Positions 1 to 5,628 of a stretch of DNA of 5,887 nucleotides are shown one piece after another. Both the position numbers and the translations under genes were made by a program. This stretch comes from Dehalococcoidia bacterium. Its GTDB lineage: Bacteria; Chloroflexota; Dehalococcoidia; GIF9; UBA5620. Under the pieces are notes generated by a model, which worked only from the letters and a program-made list of their open reading frames with translations, had not been told where the DNA came from and did not search any database. Location of the stretch: contig JADHWZ010000134.1 of the NCBI GenBank assembly GCA_016783225.1, forward strand, positions 1 through 5,887, in the 5' to 3' direction. Each line of letters opens with the position of its first letter. The stretch's first letter is position 1.

Positions 1-479
1 CCGTAATCGCCGCCGGGGGTGTGTATACGGGTGCCGATATTTATAAGTTTATCCAATCAGGGGCTCAGGGAGTGCAGATGGCAACCAGGTTTGTGGCAAC
101 TGACGAGTGCGATGCTTCCACGACATTTAAGGAGGCATATGTAAAGTGCAAAAAGGAGGACATTACCATAATTGACAGCCCCGTCGGATTGCCGGGAAGA
201 GCAATAAAGAACAGCTTTCTTGAGAAGATATCAGCGGGAACTAAAAAACCAACTAAATGCCCATGGAAGTGTCTGAAAACCTGCGATTTTGAAAGATCGC
301 CGTACTGCATTTGTGGTGCCTTGACCAATGCCAAAAAGGGGATACTTGAAAAAGGATTCGCCTTTGCCGGGGCCAATGCCTACAGGATAGATGCAATCAT
401 CTCTGTTAGAGAGCTTATTGAGACTTTGCTAATAGAATATAGAAGGGCAACCGCCATTGGAGAACGCGTCACAACATAA
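1..479 (+). CDS. Nitronate monooxygenase / FabK-like FMN oxidoreductase, C-terminal part (5' truncated)
   Basis: The reading frame enters from the left edge (first full codon at nt 3) and gives 158 residues to the TAA at 477-479. It resembles the 2-nitropropane dioxygenase/FabK family, TIM-barrel flavoproteins that oxidise nitronates or reduce enoyl-ACP with FMN. Seen directly: an AAGG loop (visible residues 3-6) and GAQGVQMATRF (20-30), the two phosphate-binding elements that hold FMN in this family. A PVGLPGRAIKN segment follows, then a cysteine cluster C-x3-C-x3-C-x7-C-x-C (visible residues 86-104) and the GFAFAGANAYR segment. I recall this cysteine-rich tail from a subfamily common in anaerobes, but the true substrate is not known from sequence. 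The N-terminal half and catalytic region are outside the window, so nitronate oxidation and enoyl reduction cannot be separated. It lies 152 bp upstream of a fabF gene on the same strand, which favours a role near acyl metabolism. Confidence 0.85.
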   Translation, partial: VIAAGGVYTGADIYKFIQSGAQGVQMATRFVATDECDASTTFKEAYVKCKKEDITIIDSPVGLPGRAIKNSFLEKISAGTKKPTKCPWKCLKTCDFERSPYCICGALTNAKKGILEKGFAFAGANAYRIDAIISVRELIETLLIEYRRATAIGERVTT

Positions 480-621
480 GCCCATACTGAAAGTGGAGTC
501 ATGTACTACCCAGAAGTGCCGGTACAACTTGAACGAAAGCACTGAAGTATCAAAGAAGACGAATTTGGCGCTGTAAATCGCAAAAATCAGTTAACCAAGT
601 CAGTACTAGTTTTCTTCTTCT

Positions 622-625
622 GGAG
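622..625 (+). promoter_or_regulatory. Ribosome binding site of the fabF gene
   Basis: GGAG lies 6 nt before the ATG at 632. It is weaker than the sites of the downstream crotonase and dehydrogenase genes, but it supports this start, which also gives the family-typical N-terminus beginning MKQRVVVTG. I see no convincing promoter or terminator in the gap 480-631. Confidence 0.55.
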
Positions 626-631
626 TGCTTT

Positions 632-1879
632 ATGAAGCAGCGAGTCGTAGTCACAGGTGTGGGGATGGTCACCCCATTGGGTACCGGGGTAGAAAAGAAC
701 TGGTCCGCTCTTTGCCGCGGGCAGTCAGGCATCGGCCCGATTACCCGTTTTGATGCCTCTTCTCTAAAGTGCCAGGTAGCGGGTGAAGTGAAAGACTTTC
801 AGCCTGAAGATTTCGTGGACGAGAAGTTCATAAGGCGTTTCGACCCTTTCGTTCAGTATGCAATGGCAGCATCAATGATGGCAATGGAGGATTCTGAACT
901 CGGTGAGAATAAGTACGATCAACATCGAGTTGGGGTGGTGATAGGGACAGCGTGTGGAGCCAACACCTTCTTTGAGACTTCTCACAACTTTGTGGTGCAG
1001 GGAGAGCTTAGAAGAGTTTCCCCCTTCTTCTTGATAAATAACTCAGGCAATTTGGTAGCTGGAGTGGTAGCTAAAGAGTTTGGAGCGAAAGGTCCCAACC
1101 ATTGTCCTACGGAAGCCTGTGCCACCGGAACCAATGCTATTGGGCTGGGTCTTAGACTTATCCAATGGGGAGAGGCTGACATAATTATTGCGGGTGGCGC
1201 TGATGCCGGGATTACCCCCACCTGCATTGCTTCGTTGGATATTCTTGGTCCGCTCACTTCTAAAAGGAACGAACAACCTGAGAAAGCCAGTCGTCCCTTC
1301 GACGGCAGCAGGGATGGTTTTGTTATTAGCGAAGGCAGCGGAATAGTAGTTCTGGAGGCTCTGGACGTGGCCCTAAAAAGGGGAGCTCAGATCTATGGTG
1401 AGGTCATAGGCTACGGCAACAACTGCGATGCTCACCACATCACTTCTCCCGCACCTGGGGGGGGACAGCAAGCTAGATGTATGAGGCTTGCCCTCCGAGA
1501 TGCTGGGATAAGACCTGGAGAGGTCGACTACATAAACGCCCACGGCACCTCTACGGTTCTCAATGATGTATCTGAAACCATAGCCATAAAGAAGGCCTTT
1601 GGTAAGCACGCCAAAAAACTAGCTATAAGCTCCAACAAATCCATGATAGGTCATATGTGGGGAGCATCTGGCGCTGTAGAAGCCATTTTTTCTCTTCTCA
1701 CCCTCAGGGAGGGTACTATTCCGCCAACCATTAACCAGGAAATTCCTGATCCTGAGTGTGACCTGGACTATGTACCCAACCAAGCTCGGAAGACAGGGGT
1801 AGATGTAGCCCTGTCCAATTCTTTTGGTTTTGGCGGCATCAACGGCACTCTAGTTCTTAGAAAGTTCTCCGAGCCATGA
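632..1879 (+). CDS. fabF: Beta-ketoacyl-ACP synthase II (FabF type)
   Basis: A 415-residue condensing enzyme of normal KAS II length. It catalyses decarboxylative Claisen condensation of malonyl-ACP with an acyl primer in cytosolic type II fatty-acid synthesis. The thiolase fold is complete: the nucleophile is Cys163 in EACATGTNAIG, the two catalytic histidines are His304 (NAHGTST) and His341 (MIGHMWGASG), Lys336 sits in SSNKSM, and the C-terminal gating loop GFGG is at 399-402 with Phe400. These numbers match or differ by one from E. coli FabF. Departures seen: Glu161 where E. coli has Thr, Met-Trp after His341 where GHLLGAAG is usual, and Ile403 in the GFGG-T/I-NG motif. An SD element precedes the ATG at 632. 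The stop overlaps an ATG at 1876 (ATGA). A specialised ketosynthase of the same family remains possible, since no acyl carrier protein gene is adjacent. Confidence 0.93.
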   Translation: MKQRVVVTGVGMVTPLGTGVEKNWSALCRGQSGIGPITRFDASSLKCQVAGEVKDFQPEDFVDEKFIRRFDPFVQYAMAASMMAMEDSELGENKYDQHRVGVVIGTACGANTFFETSHNFVVQGELRRVSPFFLINNSGNLVAGVVAKEFGAKGPNHCPTEACATGTNAIGLGLRLIQWGEADIIIAGGADAGITPTCIASLDILGPLTSKRNEQPEKASRPFDGSRDGFVISEGSGIVVLEALDVALKRGAQIYGEVIGYGNNCDAHHITSPAPGGGQQARCMRLALRDAGIRPGEVDYINAHGTSTVLNDVSETIAIKKAFGKHAKKLAISSNKSMIGHMWGASGAVEAIFSLLTLREGTIPPTINQEIPDPECDLDYVPNQARKTGVDVALSNSFGFGGINGTLVLRKFSEP

Positions 1880-2046
1880 AGACGCCAAAGGTAATCGATT
1901 TCAAGTCAGATGAGTAGCATCTGCTTTCGCAGCGATGGTGCGGGATTCCGCTGATAAGAGGAATAAAACTGGCCGAGACGATCATTGAGGACATCATAGC
2001 TGAAGCTGAGAAAGCAATTGATACTACAGGAAAAGTCAAATCATAA
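1876..2046 (+). pseudogene. Broken remnant resembling the C-terminus of FabK / nitronate monooxygenase
   Basis: An ATG overlapping the fabF stop opens a frame of 13 codons (MKTPKVIDFKSDE) that meets TAG at 1915-1917. The same frame then runs on without interruption for 42 codons to TAA at 2044-2046, with no good start codon of its own. Its second part includes GIPLIRGIKLAETIIEDI followed by IAEAEKAID. This matches by eye the tail I know from FabK and nitronate monooxygenases, a GQ-x-x-GLI-x-x-IK segment followed by an amphipathic helix of the type EIIEDI-x-x-EAE. In several Gram-positive fab clusters fabK lies directly before fabD, as this remnant does. I infer that a fabK-like gene was largely deleted and only its end survives. 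The homology rests on about 30 residues and is recalled, not searched. The final TAA overlaps the fabD ribosome binding site, an arrangement that would suit a once-functional upstream gene. Confidence 0.5.
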
Positions 2047-2049
2047 GGA
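2045..2049 (+). promoter_or_regulatory. Ribosome binding site deciding the fabD start
   Basis: AAGGA ends 7 nt before a TTG at 2057 and overlaps the TAA of the upstream remnant. No comparable site precedes the earlier in-frame TTG at 2018, and no ATG or GTG is available before the conserved VAYVFPGQGSQ block, so TTG 2057 is the best start. Confidence 0.6.
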
Positions 2050-2056
2050 CAAACAA

Positions 2057-3022
2057 TTGGTTGAAGAAGCAAAAGTTGCTTACGTGTTTCCCGGGCAGGG
2101 GTCTCAAAAGGTAGGTATGGGACTAGACCTTTATGTTCGCTATTCATCGGCCAGGGGTGTTTTTGATGAGGTGGATAAGACTTTAGGTCTTCCTCTGTCT
2201 CGTTTGTGCTTTGAAGGCCCTGAGGAGGATCTTACACAGAGTATTAATGTTCAGCCGGCAGTATTAACTGTGAGTATCGCTTGTTTGAGAGCGGCCCAAG
2301 AGGTCAGCGGCAATGGCTTACCACCTCCCACCTTTGTGGCTGGGCATAGTCTGGGCGAATATACTGCCTTGGTAGTTGCTGGCGTGCTCAGCTTGTCCGA
2401 TGCAGTGCGCTTGGTTCGCGAGAGAGGTCGGTTGATGAACGAAGCTGGAAAAAGAAGCCCTGGCGGGATGTTGGCCATAGTTGGTCTGGATGAGGAAAGT
2501 ACCAGAGATGTTTGCCTCTCTGCCGGCACCGTGATTTCAAATATCAACTCTCCAGGTCAGATTGTCATCAGTGGTCCTGAAGAGAACTTGGCTGAAGCCA
2601 GAAAGCAAGCAGATGCCAAACGCGCTCGCCGGGTTATTCCCTTGAAGGTAAGTGGTGCTTTCCATTCCCTGTTGATGGAGCCAGCCCAAGAGGGCTTGAG
2701 GAATGCTATCTCAGGATTCACTTTCCAAAAACCTTCGGTCCCAATCATGGCCAACACCACTGCCCAGGCGCTGACTGACGTCGAACCAATAAAGGAAGAA
2801 CTCGTTAACCAACTCTGCCATTGTGTCCAGTGGCAACGGGCTGTCGAGAATATGATAGCCAACGGTGTGGCCACTTTCTTCGAGATAGGCCCTGGCCAGG
2901 TGCTTGCTGGTCTGATTAAGCGAATCAGCTCGGGGGTGCAGGTTTTCAATATCACTGATGTCGATACCGTAAGGCAAGCTGACGAACGAGTCAAGGGTGC
3001 AATGAATAGGGGCCCCGCCTAG
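2057..3022 (+). CDS. fabD: Malonyl-CoA:ACP transacylase (FabD)
   Basis: Read from TTG 2057 the protein has 321 residues, close to the roughly 310 usual for FabD. It moves malonyl groups from CoA to the phosphopantetheine arm of acyl carrier protein, supplying the extender for FabF. Seen directly, numbered from TTG 2057: the N-terminal FPGQGSQ (11-17), the nucleophile elbow GHSLGEYTA with Ser98, Arg123 in RERGRLM, which corresponds to the malonate-carboxylate-binding arginine, the catalytic His203 in GAFHSLLM, and the C-terminal EIGPGQVLAGLIKR. The ferredoxin-like insert (about 135-195) carries the usual NSPGQIVISG. The catalytic set is complete. Beginning at TTG 2018 would add 13 residues (MILQEKSNHKDKQ) with no family counterpart that I recognise. 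A malonyl-transferase domain for a specialised acyl pathway is possible, but the stand-alone fold and the neighbouring fabF favour FabD. Confidence 0.93.
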   Translation: MVEEAKVAYVFPGQGSQKVGMGLDLYVRYSSARGVFDEVDKTLGLPLSRLCFEGPEEDLTQSINVQPAVLTVSIACLRAAQEVSGNGLPPPTFVAGHSLGEYTALVVAGVLSLSDAVRLVRERGRLMNEAGKRSPGGMLAIVGLDEESTRDVCLSAGTVISNINSPGQIVISGPEENLAEARKQADAKRARRVIPLKVSGAFHSLLMEPAQEGLRNAISGFTFQKPSVPIMANTTAQALTDVEPIKEELVNQLCHCVQWQRAVENMIANGVATFFEIGPGQVLAGLIKRISSGVQVFNITDVDTVRQADERVKGAMNRGPA

Positions 3023-3111
3023 TTCGTTCGCATATGGGATAGGCTCATTCGCGAAATCGTAGAGAACAGTACTTGCTTACTGCAATCCATGAAGCCATCT
3101 GGAATACCTAA

Positions 3112-3120
3112 TAAGGAGGT
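3112..3120 (+). promoter_or_regulatory. Strong Shine-Dalgarno site of the enoyl-CoA hydratase gene
   Basis: TAAGGAGGT is a 9-nt match to the complement of the 16S rRNA 3' end and lies 6 nt before the ATG at 3127. The 104-bp gap behind fabD shows no clear promoter or terminator; it contains only the short palindrome TTCGCGAA at 3048-3055. Confidence 0.8.
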
Positions 3121-3126
3121 CCAATC

Positions 3127-3897
3127 ATGCCTATTGATTATGAAAAGGAAGACAAGATTGCTATTTTCACTCTAAATCGCCCTGAAGCTTTGAATGCTGT
3201 GAATCCAGAAACTGCTGAGGAACTGAGTCGAGCTCTAATAGATTTCAAGGATGACGATGAGCTATGGGTTGGCATCATTACCGGCGAAGGTGATCGAGCC
3301 TTTTCCGTTGGTGCTGATATAGGGACAATGCTCCCTGAAATGAAGAAAACTGGCGGGCAACCATGGGCAGGTCCGCCAACTACCATGCGGGGACTCAACC
3401 TGTGGAAGCCAATGATTGCTGCCGTAAATGGTGCTGCGCTAGGTGGAGGTCTGGAGATAGCTCTTGCCTGCGATTTGAGGATAGCTTCGGAAAATGCCAC
3501 CTTTGGAGTACCGGAAGTCATGCTAGGACTCATCCCAGGCTGGGGGGGAACGCAGCGCTTACCCCGGGTTATCCCTCTAGCCAAGGCTGCCGAACTCTTA
3601 TTTACTGGTCGACCTATTAATGCTCAGGAGGCTTATCGGATAGGGCTGGTTAACAAAGTTGTGCCTCTTGCTGAACTTATGGCTGCTGCCAAACAGATGG
3701 CTCAGATGCTGTGTCGACCAGCACCACTAGCAGTAAGAGCAGCCAAGCAAGCTATGATTCAAGGGACGAGTCTTTCCTTGGGGGACGGACTAGAGCTAGA
3801 GAAAAACCTGAATGATTTTCTGGTGACTACTCAAGATTTCGATGAGGGGTGCGAAGCCTTCATCGAAAAGAGAAAAGCCATTTTCAAGGCAAAGTAA
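3127..3897 (+). CDS. Enoyl-CoA hydratase / crotonase family protein
   Basis: 256 residues, the usual size of a single-domain crotonase. It would reversibly hydrate trans-2-enoyl-CoA to (S)-3-hydroxyacyl-CoA in the cytosol. Both catalytic glutamates of true hydratases are present: Glu110 in ALGGGLE and Glu130 in FGVPEVMLG, equivalent to Glu144 and Glu164 of rat mitochondrial hydratase. The oxyanion-hole elements are FSVGADI (59-65) and the GGG at 106-108. The following GLIPGWGGTQRLPR (134-147) is the standard signature. The C-terminal helices (about 200-256) carry the AAKQAM and EKRKA motifs typical of the trimer-forming tail. Retention of both glutamates argues against isomerase-only or dehalogenase relatives. 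It is followed 33 bp later by a 3-hydroxyacyl-CoA dehydrogenase, the next enzyme of beta-oxidation, so the two are very likely co-transcribed. Chain-length preference (crotonyl or longer) cannot be read from the sequence. Confidence 0.93.
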   Translation: MPIDYEKEDKIAIFTLNRPEALNAVNPETAEELSRALIDFKDDDELWVGIITGEGDRAFSVGADIGTMLPEMKKTGGQPWAGPPTTMRGLNLWKPMIAAVNGAALGGGLEIALACDLRIASENATFGVPEVMLGLIPGWGGTQRLPRVIPLAKAAELLFTGRPINAQEAYRIGLVNKVVPLAELMAAAKQMAQMLCRPAPLAVRAAKQAMIQGTSLSLGDGLELEKNLNDFLVTTQDFDEGCEAFIEKRKAIFKAK

Positions 3898-3917
3898 CAT
3901 TCTTTGGGAAAACGAAA

Positions 3918-3927
3918 AAGGAGGTGA
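3918..3927 (+). promoter_or_regulatory. Near-perfect Shine-Dalgarno site of the dehydrogenase gene
   Basis: AAGGAGGTGA is a 10-nt match to the anti-SD complement. GGAGG is 6 nt from ATG 3931 and 12 nt from the second ATG at 3937, which favours the first start. Confidence 0.8.
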
Positions 3928-3930
3928 GAT

Positions 3931-4818
3931 ATGGAAATGAAGAAAGTGGGCGTCATTGGCTGCGGGTTGATGGGAAGGGGCATATGTGAGGTCAGTGCCA
4001 AAGCCGGCTATGACGTGGTAGTCTCCGAGGTCAACCAACAACTGCTGGAACAAGGGCTGGCAGCAATCAATACCTCACTGACCACCGCTGTGCGAAGGGA
4101 GAAAGCAACCGAAGCAGAGAAGACCGCTACGCTGGCTCGAATTAGGGGCACCCTAAATACAGAGGACTTTGAGGATTGTGATTTAGTAGTTGAAGCAGCT
4201 ACCGAGAACTTGGAATTGAAAAAGAACGTTTTTGCTCACTTGGACAAGATTTGCCTCAAACACACTATTCTGGCTACCAATACCTCATGCTTATCTGTCA
4301 TCGATATGGCGGCAGTGACTCAGAGGCAGGACAAGGTGCTAGGCATGCATTTCTTCAATCCAGTGCCAGTCATGAGACTGCTCGAGCTAGTCAAAACAAT
4401 TGCCACTAGCGACGAGACTCTTGATGCTGCCAAGGCTTTCGGCCAATCAGTGGGCAAAGCAGTGGTTACCGCTCCGGATATCCCCGGCTTCATTGTCAAT
4501 CGGCTGCTCATGCCCTTCCTTTTGGAGGCTGTAAGGCTGCTAGAAGCGGGCATGGCTACCAAAGAGGACATTGATCAGGCTATTGTGCTCGGTCTAAACC
4601 ACCCAATGGGTCCGCTTAGGCTCTCCGACTTTGTCGGTCTTGATACTGCCTATTTCATATGCAATGCCATGTATGAAGAGCTCAAAGACCCCCGCTTTGC
4701 ACCTCCTGTCTTGCTTAGGAAAATGGTAGCCGCCGGTCAGTTCGGTCGTAAATCAAGGAAAGGATTTTACGATTATGGAACAAGCCCCCACAGTTCAGGT
4801 GACGCAGCGAAGAACTGA
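3931..4818 (+). CDS. 3-hydroxyacyl-CoA (3-hydroxybutyryl-CoA) dehydrogenase
   Basis: 295 residues, matching the stand-alone bacterial 3-hydroxybutyryl-CoA dehydrogenases (about 280-300). It interconverts (S)-3-hydroxyacyl-CoA and 3-ketoacyl-CoA with NAD(P). The N-terminal Rossmann domain shows GxGxxG as GCGLMG (10-15), with Glu33 near the end of beta-2, a position that often favours NAD. The catalytic parts are all visible: Ser119 in ATNTSC, His140 in HFFNPVPVMRLLELV with its partner Glu152, and Asn190 in GFIVNRLL. The C-terminal helical dimer domain carries GLNHPMGPLRLSDFVGLD (221-238) and the closing GRKSRKGFYDY (272-282). The last 13 residues, rich in Ser, Gly and Ala, are probably disordered. 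It pairs with the hydratase just upstream, and both act on the (S)-stereoisomer. It belongs to the paaH/hbd-type group. Whether it works in beta-oxidation, butyrate formation or another pathway is not shown by the sequence. Confidence 0.94.
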   Translation: MEMKKVGVIGCGLMGRGICEVSAKAGYDVVVSEVNQQLLEQGLAAINTSLTTAVRREKATEAEKTATLARIRGTLNTEDFEDCDLVVEAATENLELKKNVFAHLDKICLKHTILATNTSCLSVIDMAAVTQRQDKVLGMHFFNPVPVMRLLELVKTIATSDETLDAAKAFGQSVGKAVVTAPDIPGFIVNRLLMPFLLEAVRLLEAGMATKEDIDQAIVLGLNHPMGPLRLSDFVGLDTAYFICNAMYEELKDPRFAPPVLLRKMVAAGQFGRKSRKGFYDYGTSPHSSGDAAKN

Positions 4819-5085
4819 CACTCCGCGGAAACCGGCGCGTGGTTGGGCAGCCAATCGAGCGTTCTGGCTGGTTCTGGAGCCTCGCGGCTAAAGGTTCTTC
4901 GGTTCCTATCTGCTGGTTTGAGCACGGACTCCATGAGGTTCCAATACGTACCCTAGTAACTGCAGACACATCCGTGTAGGATGCAACTGCACATCTTGAC
5001 GGACTGTTGCCCTTCTTCCGGCCGCTGAGTTTGATTGCACACTTTGGCGTTTGGTTCAACTGAAGTTATCTGTGTTTACAGAGTG
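4819..5085 (+). other. Non-coding gap with GC-rich start and several hairpins
   Basis: No credible gene was found on either strand. The first part (about 4819-4892) is roughly 65% G+C by hand count, above its surroundings, and can fold in alternative ways: GGTTGG/CCAATC at 4841-4846 and 4851-4856, or CAGCCA/TGGCTG at 4848-4853 and 4865-4870, plus AGCC/GGCT around 4880. A second hairpin sits at 4961-4991. None is followed by a T-run, so I do not call an intrinsic terminator. A reverse-strand open frame of 114 codons (5059-4715) overlaps the dehydrogenase gene, lacks a recognisable protein pattern and is rejected. The composition change could reflect a decayed repeat or an inserted element. Confidence 0.4.
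4961..4991 (+). repeat. Imperfect inverted repeat (two-step hairpin)
   Basis: Outer arms TGCAG (4961-4965) and CTGCA (4987-4991) pair perfectly. Inner arms CATCC (4969-4973) and GGATG (4979-4983) also pair, around the loop GTGTA. A symmetrical 3x3 internal loop (ACA/CAA) separates the two stems. It lacks a T-run and is not a standard terminator. It could be an RNA structure, a protein site, or chance. Confidence 0.4.
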
Positions 5086-5114
5086 TTGACAACTATTTGA
5101 GAGAGGATTAGACT
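5086..5114 (+). promoter_or_regulatory. Sigma70-type promoter of the SRPBCC gene
   Basis: TTGACA at 5086-5091 is a full match to the -35 consensus. After 17 bp comes TAGACT at 5109-5114, 4 of 6 to TATAAT with the key first T, second A and last T kept. Transcription would begin near 5121, giving a leader of about 67 nt before the ATG at 5188. It suggests that the SRPBCC gene can be expressed separately from the upstream dehydrogenase gene. Confidence 0.6.
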
Positions 5115-5172
5115 CAGACTGAAAAACCCTCATTATTGTTGTAGCCCACAGTTAGGGTGGGAATACGCCGAA

Positions 5173-5179
5173 AAGGAGG
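5173..5179 (+). promoter_or_regulatory. Shine-Dalgarno site of the SRPBCC gene
   Basis: AAGGAGG lies 8 nt before the ATG at 5188 in a purine-rich context, a strong site. Just upstream, CCCAC (5145-5149) can pair with GTGGG (5157-5161), or alternatively ACCCT (5126-5130) with AGGGT (5154-5158). The two pairings exclude each other. Confidence 0.7.
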
Positions 5180-5187
5180 AAAACAAA

Positions 5188-5628
5188 ATGAAAGTGCAGA
5201 AGTCTATCGAAATCACAGCGCCACCAGAGAAAGTCTGGCCCTTCTTGGTCGAGCCCGAGAAGATCCTGAAGTGGTGTATTACCTTTATGAAATTCGAGTA
5301 TACCGGTAAGCAGCGTAGCGGCGTGGGCACAGGTCTCTACGTCGAGGAAAAGGCCGGCGGCCCGCTTATGAAACTGAATTTTGCGGTTACGGAATGGGGG
5401 GAGAATAAGAAACTTGCCTTCAACATGACCTCGGGGAACTTTGTAAAAGGTTATGAACAGACATGGACGGTGGACGCCATTCCGTCTGGTAGTAGATTTT
5501 CCTTTATGGAGCAAGTTAAGTTGCCTTACGGGATCATCGGTAAGGTCATGGAGTTATTTGCCCGACGCAATTCTGAGGCCACTGTGAGTGAAATGTTGAC
5601 CAAGCTGAAAAGCTTGGCCGAGGCATAA
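5188..5628 (+). CDS. SRPBCC superfamily protein (polyketide cyclase/START-like)
   Basis: 146 residues, typical for a single SRPBCC (START/Bet v1-like) domain, a helix-grip fold that encloses a hydrophobic cavity. Seen: the N-terminal strand and helix signature KSIEITAPPEKVWPFLVEPE (5-24), alternating hydrophobic strands through 30-110 (for example MKLNFAVTEW and GYEQTWTVDAI), and a long amphipathic C-terminal helix (about 116-145) that begins with GIIGKVMELF and would close the pocket. It most resembles the polyketide_cyc2 group. Members bind lipids or aromatics, act as cyclases, or have no known activity, so ligand and role are open. No signal peptide or membrane segment is present, so it should be cytosolic. 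It has its own promoter and RBS and lies 369 bp after the dehydrogenase gene, so a link to the acyl genes is plausible but unproven. Confidence 0.83.
   Translation: MKVQKSIEITAPPEKVWPFLVEPEKILKWCITFMKFEYTGKQRSGVGTGLYVEEKAGGPLMKLNFAVTEWGENKKLAFNMTSGNFVKGYEQTWTVDAIPSGSRFSFMEQVKLPYGIIGKVMELFARRNSEATVSEMLTKLKSLAEA
5600..5617 (+). repeat. Perfect 7-bp hairpin with GAAA tetraloop inside the end of the SRPBCC gene
   Basis: CCAAGCT (5600-5606) and AGCTTGG (5611-5617) pair exactly around GAAA, a stable GNRA-type loop, within codons for the last ten residues. No T-run follows, so it is not an intrinsic terminator. It might slow 3' decay of the mRNA, or may be a chance result of codon choice. Confidence 0.45.

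Noticed and set aside
553..619. Long-range pairing of AAGAAGA (553-559) with TCTTCTT (613-619) before fabF
   Set aside because: Low-complexity purine and pyrimidine tracts with a 53-nt spacer; likely chance, and it does not cover the ribosome site.
1915..1917. TAG read as pyrrolysine or programmed read-through in the frame 1876-2046
   Set aside because: No pyl genes or other recoding signals are visible, the upstream 13 residues do not look like the family, and simple gene decay explains the stop better.
2557..2994. 145-codon reverse-strand open frame inside fabD
   Set aside because: It lies fully inside a well-supported gene with an intact catalytic set and carries no recognisable motifs; it is a shadow frame.
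3138..3584. 148-codon reverse-strand open frame inside the hydratase gene
   Set aside because: Shadow of the crotonase coding sequence, rich in Ser and Pro with no motif.
4890..4960. tRNA-like GGTTC motifs in the gap
   Set aside because: No matching acceptor, D or anticodon stems can be formed around them.
4996..5001. TTGACG as a -35 element
   Set aside because: No -10-like hexamer lies 16-18 bp downstream; the TTGACA at 5086 is much better.
4715..5059. 114-codon reverse-strand open frame
   Set aside because: It overlaps the end of the dehydrogenase gene, has low-complexity Arg/Ser-rich content, no clear ribosome site and no domain that I recognise.
5152..5514. 120-codon reverse-strand open frame opposite the SRPBCC gene
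   Set aside because: The + strand protein has a family signature, a strong ribosome site and a promoter; the reverse frame has none.
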